Source: Bacteroidetes bacterium UBA4414 (GTDB lineage: Bacteria > Bacteroidota > Bacteroidia > Chitinophagales > Chitinophagaceae). From it: a DNA stretch of 64,000 nucleotides. Below are positions 1-6,864 of this stretch, one piece after another. The notes beneath the pieces are model-generated. The model saw only the letters and a program-made list of their open reading frames with translations. It made no database searches and was not told the DNA's origin. How positions within the stretch are numbered: the first letter of the stretch is position 1; the number at the start of each line of letters is the position of its first letter. Made by a program: the position numbers and the translations under genes. The stretch spans positions 297,904 to 361,903 of the forward strand of contig DGQM01000023.1 of the NCBI GenBank assembly GCA_002389765.1. Reading direction: 5' to 3'.

Positions 1-201
1 GTAAAAGATGTCTTGAACATTGACGGCATAAAAGCAGGGTGTACTATAACACTCTATGATATATCCGGCAGGTTGCTGCTGCAACAAACAGCATTGGCAG
101 ATAAAGAGATTGTAAATACAGCTATGTTAGCTTCCGGTGTTTATCAACTCATTATTACAGAAAATACTACTACTACAAGGTTCAGAATAACGAAAGATTA
201 A
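1..201 (+). CDS. C-terminal end of a T9SS cargo protein (partial at left edge)
   Basis: The reading frame is open from the first base, so the start lies outside the window. The visible 66 residues form the last part of a type A T9SS sorting domain: an ITLYDISGR strand, a LASGVYQLII strand and a basic end (RFRITKD). In this family the domain sends the protein through the outer membrane by type IX secretion and is then removed. Nothing of the functional part of the protein can be seen, so no function is given. Confidence 0.8.
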   Translation, partial: VKDVLNIDGIKAGCTITLYDISGRLLLQQTALADKEIVNTAMLASGVYQLIITENTTTTRFRITKD

Positions 202-494
202 ATCACATTTTTTACGTATATTTGCTATAATAAAAAAGCTCTTCGAAAATCCTGTAAAACCGAAACAATTATTTACACACAACTGAAAAATTTTGCAACA
301 AACTGCAACCTGCCTGCGGCAGGCAGGCAATTCCGTAACTGTTTGTAACCATACTAGTATTGATAATCAACCATCTGAATGGTTACAGAAACAAAAACTG
401 TTGAAACACTATCAAAAACTATCAACAGATAATTCAAAGCATTATATAAATGCATTCCTTATTTTTGGCGCGCTAAAAAGAAAGGATATAGTTT
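202..494. other. Intergenic region with two short palindromes
   Basis: No gene is supported in these 293 bases. They hold TGCCTGC-G-GCAGGCA (311-325), a perfect 7-bp inverted repeat followed by a further GGCA; this kind of TGCCTGC-rich repeat is often seen between Bacteroidota genes (recollection, not checked). They also hold TTGATAATCAA (360-370), a perfect 5+1+5 palindrome. A possible -7 promoter element TATTTTTG lies at 460-467, without a clear -33 TTG at the usual distance. Confidence 0.5.
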
Positions 495-1781
495 ATGAAA
501 ATGACACGCTTTGTATTATTAGTTAATCTGTTCCTTTTTACACTGCACGCATCCGCTCAAAACGAAAAGCGTTTCCTGAAGCGGGAAATTCAGCAACTGT
601 CGTCTACTACCATGCATGGCAGGGGCTACGTGTTCAAAGGAGGCGAAAAGGCTGCCAAGCATATTGCCAACCATTTTCGCAACATTGGCCTCAAGGCTTT
701 CGATAAGGACAGCAACTATTTTCAGCCCTATTTCTTCCCCATCAATACCTTTCCGGGAGATGTGCTGATGAAGGTAAACAAGATCGTACTGGTACCCGGG
801 GTAGATTTCATTGTCAATGGTGCCAGCAGTAGTTATATATCAGATGGCACTGTCCGCCTGAAGCGTATAGACCTTGGCAAGGTAAAAGACTCTGCTAAGT
901 GGGAGTCTGTAAAGCAGCGCTTCGCAGACCGTGAGTTTGGCTACTACCTGAAGAATGCAGATACCGTAACCAAATACCTGAAGTTCAATATCCGCAGTTT
1001 TGCTAAGGAGTTTCCAAAAGGCCTGTTCGTTGTGCCGCAACATGGCAAAATGATATGGACTGCCAATACAGAGAATGTACCGGGCACTATTGTAACCGTT
1101 GAAGATACGGTGCTGCCAAAGCATCCACGCAAAGCAGTAGTGCGTATAGAAGCGAAGATGAACCCAAGCTTCAAAACGCAGAATGTGATAGGCTATGTAC
1201 CGGGTACAGAAAAGCCCGATAGCTTTATCGTCTTCTCTGCGCATTACGACCATCTGGGGCAAATGGGTACACAAGCCATCTTCCCCGGTGCGCACGACAA
1301 TGCAAGTGGTACCGCACTGGTCATGTATCTGGCACAGTACTTTGCAGCACATCCGCAGAAGTACTCTGTTGCGTTTATGCTATTCAGTGGCGAAGAGGCA
1401 GGTTTGATGGGCTCTAAACATTATACCAAGTATCCGTTGTTCCCGCTCAGGAATATTCGCTTTTTGGTGAATCTGGATATGACAGGTGATGCTACAAATG
1501 GTATTACCATTGTGAATGCTTACAACAATACACCTGAATACAGGCTGATGGACAAGATAAACGGGCTGGAGGGTTACCTGCCAAAAATCAACTTGCGAGA
1601 CCAAACGCAAAACAGCGACCACTGGCCGTTTTGCGATGCAGGTGTGAAGGGAGTGTTCATCTATGGCAATGGTACAAAGCCTTATTATCATGATGTGTTT
1701 GATGTTGCCAAAGAGATATCGCTGGAGAATATTGATGGCTTGTCGAAACTGCTGATAAGGTTTACAGAAGGCTTGCAATAA
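495..1781 (+). CDS. Secreted M28 family zinc aminopeptidase
   Basis: A metallopeptidase of family M28 that removes N-terminal residues from peptides outside the cytoplasm. The first 21 residues form a signal peptide ending in ASAQ. The M28 metal-site motifs are in order: HYDHLG near residue 249, HDNASGTA near 267, GEEAGLMGS near 300, NLDMTGD near 328, SDHWPF near 374 and YYHDVFD near 399. An AAGGA stretch sits 8 bases before the chosen ATG; a second in-frame ATG two codons later is possible. It ends before a hairpin terminator and shares no operon with its neighbours. A second, PDZ-bearing M28 enzyme lies about 10 kb further on. The substrate is unknown. Confidence 0.9.
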   Translation: MKMTRFVLLVNLFLFTLHASAQNEKRFLKREIQQLSSTTMHGRGYVFKGGEKAAKHIANHFRNIGLKAFDKDSNYFQPYFFPINTFPGDVLMKVNKIVLVPGVDFIVNGASSSYISDGTVRLKRIDLGKVKDSAKWESVKQRFADREFGYYLKNADTVTKYLKFNIRSFAKEFPKGLFVVPQHGKMIWTANTENVPGTIVTVEDTVLPKHPRKAVVRIEAKMNPSFKTQNVIGYVPGTEKPDSFIVFSAHYDHLGQMGTQAIFPGAHDNASGTALVMYLAQYFAAHPQKYSVAFMLFSGEEAGLMGSKHYTKYPLFPLRNIRFLVNLDMTGDATNGITIVNAYNNTPEYRLMDKINGLEGYLPKINLRDQTQNSDHWPFCDAGVKGVFIYGNGTKPYYHDVFDVAKEISLENIDGLSKLLIRFTEGLQ

Positions 1782-1786
1782 TATCC

Positions 1787-1810
1787 CCCGATTTGTAACG
1801 TCGGGCTTTT
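1787..1810 (+). terminator. Rho-independent terminator after the M28 peptidase
   Basis: Stem CCCGA / TCGGG with a 9-base loop followed by CTTTT, six bases after the M28 stop codon. The stem is short, so strength is uncertain. Confidence 0.55.
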
Positions 1811-1850
1811 AGAAACATTATAATACTTTTATATTCTTAATTCATATAGC

Positions 1851-3671
1851 ATGAAGCAATACATCTCTGCACTTGGCCTATCGGCATTACTGCTCGTTTC
1901 TTGCGGCAATGGTGGTGGAACAGCCAACAATGATGCCGTACAAACAGAAGCACAAGCGTTTCTGGACAAGTATACTACCGAATACGTAAAGCTCTATACC
2001 AATAGCAGCGAGGCACAATGGAAATCGCAAATCGAGATTGTAGAGGGCGACTCTACCAATACCGCGAATGCTGCAAAAGCAGATGAAGCCATGGCTACAT
2101 TTACCGGCAGCAAAGAGAATATTGCACAGGCTAAAAAGTTCATGGAGCAAAAAGACAAGCTCACTGATATACAGGTAAAACAACTGGAGCTGATACTCTA
2201 TGCTGCTGCCAACAATCCGCAGACGATTGCAGATGTGGTAAAGCAACGCATCAAAGCAGAGAACGAACAGACGCGCAAGCTGTATAGTTTCCAATACATG
2301 TACAATGGCAAGAAAGTAAGTACCAACGATCTGGATGCTGCCCTGAAAACGGAGACAGACCTGAACAAGCGCCTCGCCGCATGGGAAGCCAGCAAAGAAG
2401 TGGGTAAAGGACTGAAGGGTGGACTGGTGAACCTGCGCAACCTGCGCAACAAAACAGTGCAAGAGCTTGGCTATCACGATTACTTCAGCTACCAGGTGAG
2501 CGACTACCACATGGAAGCCAACGAGATGATGCAGACAATGGATAAGCTGATGAACGAGCTCTATCCGCTGTATCGCGAATTGCATACATGGATGCGTTAT
2601 GAAATGGCGAAGAAGTACGGTGCTAAAGACGTACCAGACTATCTGCCTGCACACTGGTTGCCAAACCGCTGGGGACAAGACTGGAGCTCTGTCGTAAACG
2701 TAGAAGGCATAGACCTTGATAAGATATTGGCCACCAAATCGAAAGAATGGATAGTGAAAGAAGGCGAGAAACTGTATACCAGTATCGGCTTCCCTGCACT
2801 GCCTGAAACCTTCTGGCAAAAGTCGAGCCTGTACCCATATCCTGCAGATAGCAATGTGAAAAAGAACAACCACGCATCTGCATGGCACATGAATCTGGAT
2901 AAAGATGTACGCAGCCTGATGAGTGTAGAACCCAATGCTGAATGGTGGGAAACTGCCAACCACGAGTTGGGGCATATCTACTACTACATGACGTACACCA
3001 ACAAAGATGTACCACCACTATTGCGCGGCGGTGCTAACCGTGCGTATCACGAAGCTATTGGCACTATGATGGGCTTGGCTGCTATGCAAAAGCCTTATCT
3101 GGCAGGCCGCGGGCTGATAGATGCCAATGTGAAAACAGACAGCGTGCAGGCATTGCTGAAAGAAGCATTGAACTCTGTAGTGTTCATCTTCTTCTCATCG
3201 GGCACTATGAGTAATTTTGAGAAAGCAATGTATGTAGATAACCTGCCTGAAAACCAGTTTAACACCAAGTGGTGGGAACTGGCTAAGAAGTATCAGGGTA
3301 TTGTACCACCATCTGCACGTGGCGAGGAGTATTGCGATGCTGCTACCAAAACACACATCAATGACGACCCTGCACAGTACTACGACTATGCACTGTCTTA
3401 TGTAATACTGTATCAACTGCACAATCACATTGCTAAAAACATATTGAAGCAAGACCCGCGTGCTACCAACTATTACGGGCAAACAGGCATAGGCGACTTC
3501 CTGAAGAAGATAACCTACCCGGGCGCATCAAAAGATTGGCGCACAGTATTGAAAGAAAGCACAGGCGATGAGCTGAATGCAAAAGCCATGCTCGAATACT
3601 TCCAACCACTGGTTAGCTGGCTGAAGGAGCAAAACAAGGGTAAGAAATATACCCTGCCTGAAAATTTATAG
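1851..3671 (+). CDS. M2 family peptidyl-dipeptidase (ACE-like) lipoprotein
   Basis: A zinc metallopeptidase related to angiotensin-converting enzyme, expected to cut dipeptides from the C-terminus of peptides in the periplasm or at the membrane surface. A type II signal peptide with lipobox LVSC places the lipidated Cys at residue 18. The catalytic HELGH is at 371-375 and the third zinc ligand is Glu401 in HEAIG, the spacing known for M2. The length of 606 residues is typical of a single-domain M2 enzyme. The next gene begins six bases after its stop and may be co-transcribed. Confidence 0.92.
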   Translation: MKQYISALGLSALLLVSCGNGGGTANNDAVQTEAQAFLDKYTTEYVKLYTNSSEAQWKSQIEIVEGDSTNTANAAKADEAMATFTGSKENIAQAKKFMEQKDKLTDIQVKQLELILYAAANNPQTIADVVKQRIKAENEQTRKLYSFQYMYNGKKVSTNDLDAALKTETDLNKRLAAWEASKEVGKGLKGGLVNLRNLRNKTVQELGYHDYFSYQVSDYHMEANEMMQTMDKLMNELYPLYRELHTWMRYEMAKKYGAKDVPDYLPAHWLPNRWGQDWSSVVNVEGIDLDKILATKSKEWIVKEGEKLYTSIGFPALPETFWQKSSLYPYPADSNVKKNNHASAWHMNLDKDVRSLMSVEPNAEWWETANHELGHIYYYMTYTNKDVPPLLRGGANRAYHEAIGTMMGLAAMQKPYLAGRGLIDANVKTDSVQALLKEALNSVVFIFFSSGTMSNFEKAMYVDNLPENQFNTKWWELAKKYQGIVPPSARGEEYCDAATKTHINDDPAQYYDYALSYVILYQLHNHIAKNILKQDPRATNYYGQTGIGDFLKKITYPGASKDWRTVLKESTGDELNAKAMLEYFQPLVSWLKEQNKGKKYTLPENL

Positions 3672-3676
3672 TAATT

Positions 3677-4291
3677 ATGAAATTTAATAGACCAAGTTTA
3701 GCTTACTTAATCTGTGTAGTTTTTATACATCTGCTATTTATTGTAAATAAACAGTATTTAGTAGGATATTATAACTATATGGATAGGAGTCAATATAAGA
3801 GTTATATCAATTCTTACCCAAGTGACAATGTAGCTGATGTTATAGCTGGCACAGAAACAGTATATTTTAAATGCTTACCTGACTGGACTATTAACTTGGT
3901 ATATGTATTATACTTTATTGGTGTTTTATTTATTTCTATACCTGAAACAAAACATAAACTTATACAATCATTCCACTATGTAAAAACTAAATCATTTAGA
4001 ATAATACTACTTGCTTGTGGATCTGCATTATTACTATACATCGGATACTTCGAAATTCAGCGGTATGAAAAGCTAAAGGATGAGAATGTTACTTTGATGG
4101 ATAAAAATTTAGTTTTAACAGATTCAATAAGATTTTTGAAAACGAAGAATGCTGAGTTAGATAAGAAAATATTAGTTCTTACTTTCAGTAAAAGCTATGT
4201 CGACACAATTACCTATGTTGGTCCTCATAAAAGGCACATTGTTACAGACCCTGTATTAATAAAAGAACTCAACTCAAGTATTAAAAAGTAA
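3677..4291 (+). CDS. Small membrane protein with a coiled coil, function unknown
   Basis: I do not recognise a family. The 204-residue product has a hydrophobic N-terminal segment (about 8-26), two more (about 72-88 and 108-126), then a charged heptad-like stretch rich in Lys, Leu, Glu and Asp (about 130-170) that looks like a coiled coil, and a basic tail. The coding sequence is clearly more A/T-rich than its neighbours, with many tta, ata and aaa codons, which suggests a recently acquired or fast-evolving gene. It begins six bases after the M2 peptidase stop and ends just before a strong terminator. Confidence 0.7.
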   Translation: MKFNRPSLAYLICVVFIHLLFIVNKQYLVGYYNYMDRSQYKSYINSYPSDNVADVIAGTETVYFKCLPDWTINLVYVLYFIGVLFISIPETKHKLIQSFHYVKTKSFRIILLACGSALLLYIGYFEIQRYEKLKDENVTLMDKNLVLTDSIRFLKTKNAELDKKILVLTFSKSYVDTITYVGPHKRHIVTDPVLIKELNSSIKK

Positions 4292-4301
4292 TAATAAATG
4301 T

Positions 4302-4335
4302 AAATCTGGCAAGCCATAAGACTTGCCAGATTTGT
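4302..4335 (+). terminator. Strong rho-independent terminator
   Basis: AAATCTGGCAAG pairs perfectly over 12 bases with CTTGCCAGATTT, with an 8-base loop and then TTTGTTTAAA. It ends the peptidase/membrane-protein unit. Its right arm overlaps the -33 element of the asd promoter. Confidence 0.85.
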
Positions 4336-4351
4336 TTAAATACTATCTTTG
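4323..4351 (+). promoter_or_regulatory. Bacteroidota-type promoter of asd
   Basis: TTG (4323-4325), 18 bases, then TATCTTTG (4344-4351), matching the TTG-N~19-TAnnTTTG consensus of Bacteroidota sigma-A promoters. The -33 TTG lies inside the right arm of the preceding terminator. Confidence 0.65.
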
Positions 4352-4380
4352 CTCCCCGATTAAAAAAACATCATATAACA

Positions 4381-5370
4381 ATGCGCGTAGCTGTAGTAGG
4401 CGCAACAGGGCTGGTTGGCAGCACCATGTTGCAGATTCTTGAAGAAAGAAACTTTCCTTTGACTGAACTGATACCTGTGGCTTCTGAGAAGTCTGTAGGT
4501 ACGAAGGTGAAGTATAAGGGTAAGGAATACAGCGTGGTTACTGCCGACACAGCTATCAGCATGAAGCCTCAATTGGCTATCTTCTCTGCAGGCGGCAGCA
4601 TATCGCTGGAGCTGGCACCGAAGTTTGCCGAAATAGGCTGCTATGTGGTAGATAACTCTTCTGCGTGGCGTATGGACCCTACCAAAAAGCTGGTAGTGCC
4701 GGAGGTAAACGGTAATGTACTGACCAAAGAAGACCTGATAATAGCTAACCCTAACTGCAGTACCATACAAATGGTGATGGTACTGAAACCTTTGCACGAT
4801 AAGTATGGCATCAAACGCGTAGTAGTAAGCACCTACCAGAGTGTAAGCGGTACAGGCCAGAAGGCTGTAAAGGAAATGGAAGACCAACGCGCAGGTGGCG
4901 ATGGCTTTAGCGTATATCCGCACCGTATAGACATGAACGTGTTGCCGCATATAGATGTGTTTCAGGACAATGGCTATACCAAAGAGGAGATGAAGATGGT
5001 GAAGGAAACCTGCAAGATACTGGGCGACGACAGCGTAAAAGTAACGGCTACTACCGTGCGCGTACCTGTAACAGGCGGCCATAGTGAAAGCGTTAATATC
5101 GAATTTCATAAAGACTTTGAAGAAAATGACGTCCGCGAGATACTGAGCAACATGCCGGGTGTGGTGGTGGTAGACAATCCTGCTGCCAATGCCTATCCTA
5201 TGCCACTGGATGCAGCTGGCAAAGACGAGGTGTTTGTAGGCCGTATACGCCGCGACTACAGCCAGCCCAATACGCTGAATTGCTGGATAGTAGCAGACAA
5301 CCTGCGCAAGGGTGCTGCTACCAATGCAGTGCAGATAGCGAAATATCTGCATAATCAAGGATGGCTTTAA
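4381..5370 (+). CDS. asd: Aspartate-semialdehyde dehydrogenase
   Basis: Reduces aspartyl phosphate to aspartate semialdehyde with NADPH, the shared step of Lys, Met, Thr and diaminopimelate synthesis in the cytoplasm. The nucleotide-binding GATGLVG lies at residues 7-13. The catalytic Cys is residue 126 in NPNCSTIQ, and the catalytic His is residue 234 in TGGHSES. The length of 329 residues is usual for the family. It has its own promoter 30 bases upstream and is not in an operon with other amino-acid genes. Confidence 0.97.
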   Translation: MRVAVVGATGLVGSTMLQILEERNFPLTELIPVASEKSVGTKVKYKGKEYSVVTADTAISMKPQLAIFSAGGSISLELAPKFAEIGCYVVDNSSAWRMDPTKKLVVPEVNGNVLTKEDLIIANPNCSTIQMVMVLKPLHDKYGIKRVVVSTYQSVSGTGQKAVKEMEDQRAGGDGFSVYPHRIDMNVLPHIDVFQDNGYTKEEMKMVKETCKILGDDSVKVTATTVRVPVTGGHSESVNIEFHKDFEENDVREILSNMPGVVVVDNPAANAYPMPLDAAGKDEVFVGRIRRDYSQPNTLNCWIVADNLRKGAATNAVQIAKYLHNQGWL

Positions 5371-5403
5371 TGCAATTTTAACGTGTCATAAGATTGTAAT
5401 AAC

Positions 5404-5446
5404 TTGATTAGAGTCAATCTCTTCGGAAAGTGTACACGTACCTTTG
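5404..5446 (+). promoter_or_regulatory. Possible operator and -7 element upstream of the HmuY-like gene
   Basis: TACCTTTG (5439-5446) matches the Bacteroidota -7 element, but no TTG sits 18-20 bases before it. Upstream is the near-palindrome TTGATTAGAGTCAA (5404-5417). A weak or activator-dependent promoter, perhaps under iron or haem control, would fit; this is inference. Confidence 0.35.
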
Positions 5447-5467
5447 TACGGTCAAAACACTTCTTAG

Positions 5468-6787
5468 ATGAAATTGAAATCTCTACTATTTATTGGTGCA
5501 TCAGTACTGGGACTGAATGCAAGTGCGCAAACATGGGTTGCTGACTCTGTGGAAATGGGGGCAGGATACGCCAATGATGTTTATTACAGTCTGAAAAACG
5601 ATTCTATAACAGCCACGTCAAATACAAATTGGCATCTGGCTTTCCAAACGTTGCCACCAATTGGTGCAAGTTCCAATGTTTCTATACTGGCGAACCACGT
5701 AGCAGGTAAAGTAAATGTGTACTCTCTGCACCTGAAAGCGGCATCAAAATTTGGCAATTTAGTACCAAGCGATAGTGCAGGTAAAGTACTGTTGTACAAT
5801 TCTGATACCAGCTGGAACTTTGGTGCTTTTAATCGTATGAACAACGCCAGCAATCCTTTCGATTTCAGCTGGGGATTATATGATGCTACATCACATTCTG
5901 TATTAGGTGATTCGCTGTATCTGATAACTATCAACAACGATGCATACCAAGTATGGGTACAGGAGTATAAGAGTACGCCCGCAGACAGCATCTCTTATGT
6001 AGTACGCATGGCAAAATTTGATGGCACTGCTGACAGACAAATTCGCGTATACAGGAAAAATGGTTATACAGACAGGAACTTTGCTTACTATGATGTAGTA
6101 AACGATGTTATTCGCGATCGTGAGCCAAGCCGTACTTCTTGGGATTTCGTACTGACACGTGCTATTGAAAATGTACCGAATCCAGGTGGTGGCGGATACA
6201 GTCCTTATCCGGTAACTACTGTTCTTACAAACTTTGGTGTAACTGTTGCAGAAGTTAAAGATTTAAGTCCATCAACTACAGGCTATGCTACTATGCCATA
6301 CCTTACAGATATTCATGTAATAGGTTCTGATTGGAAAGTAGCACCGGGTGCACCTCCTGCACTGCCATACTGGACAGTGAGAGACTCATCTCATTACTTC
6401 ATAAAAACTAAAATTACCAACGAATACTATCAGCTGCATTTTACCAACTTCTACGGTACATCAAACGGACGTGCAGTATTCCAAAAACGTAAATTGGGTG
6501 ATGTAACATCTGTAAACAATGTAAAAGCTCCGATAGCTGCATACAGCATATATCCAAACCCTGCTACTACCGAAGTAACAATAATGGTAGATGCTAAAGA
6601 AGCTGCTAGCACTATGATATATGTAACAGATATGACGGGCAAAGTAGTAGACAGATATAATGTAAGCCAACAAGCCGGCCTGAATGGCTATCGCATCAAT
6701 ACCGGTGCATATGCTAATGGCAACTATCTGGTAACGATAGCAACTGCAGACTGGAAAGTGACAGAAAAACTTAGTGTTGCACACTAA
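5468..6787 (+). CDS. HmuY-like secreted haem-binding protein with a T9SS sorting domain
   Basis: Likely an extracellular haem-capture protein. A signal peptide ends at ASAQ (about residue 21). The body shows HmuY-type features: repeated Trp-centred strands (NWHLAF near 56, SWDFVL near 222) and a closing YYQLHFTNFYG strand before the FQKRKL end. Residues about 357-439 form a type A T9SS sorting domain beginning SIYPNPATTEV. Known HmuY proteins are lipoproteins; this one has no lipobox and would use type IX secretion instead. The next gene is a TonB-dependent receptor, the usual HmuR partner. The HmuY call rests on motif resemblance and context, not on a profile search. Confidence 0.65.
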   Translation: MKLKSLLFIGASVLGLNASAQTWVADSVEMGAGYANDVYYSLKNDSITATSNTNWHLAFQTLPPIGASSNVSILANHVAGKVNVYSLHLKAASKFGNLVPSDSAGKVLLYNSDTSWNFGAFNRMNNASNPFDFSWGLYDATSHSVLGDSLYLITINNDAYQVWVQEYKSTPADSISYVVRMAKFDGTADRQIRVYRKNGYTDRNFAYYDVVNDVIRDREPSRTSWDFVLTRAIENVPNPGGGGYSPYPVTTVLTNFGVTVAEVKDLSPSTTGYATMPYLTDIHVIGSDWKVAPGAPPALPYWTVRDSSHYFIKTKITNEYYQLHFTNFYGTSNGRAVFQKRKLGDVTSVNNVKAPIAAYSIYPNPATTEVTIMVDAKEAASTMIYVTDMTGKVVDRYNVSQQAGLNGYRINTGAYANGNYLVTIATADWKVTEKLSVAH

Positions 6788-6820
6788 TAACCATATTAAA
6801 AAAGCGTGGATTGATTGAAG

Positions 6821-6858
6821 AAAAAGTTCGGTTGTTGCAATACACAACCGGACTTTTT
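6821..6858 (+). terminator. Strong hairpin between the HmuY-like and receptor genes (terminator or attenuator)
   Basis: AAAAAGTTCGGTTGT pairs with ACAACCGGACTTTTT: 15 pairs, one of them G-T, with an 8-base loop and ending in a T run. It lies 33 bases after the HmuY-like stop and only 6 bases before the first receptor ATG, leaving no room for a promoter between it and the receptor. It may set the ratio of the two products. Confidence 0.8.
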
Positions 6859-6864
6859 AAACAA

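Noticed and set aside
1887..2975. Long minus-strand open frame opposite the M2 peptidase gene
   Set aside because: Low-quality composition (rich in Cys, Val, Ile, Tyr), no motif, and fully opposite a clear peptidase. Similar antisense frames at 23143-24462, 26039-27004, 55703-56722 and 4360-5358 were rejected for the same reason.
6811..6864. TTG-started N-terminal extension of the TonB receptor
   Set aside because: It runs through the 15-bp terminator hairpin at 6821-6858, and the signal peptide begins at the later ATG.
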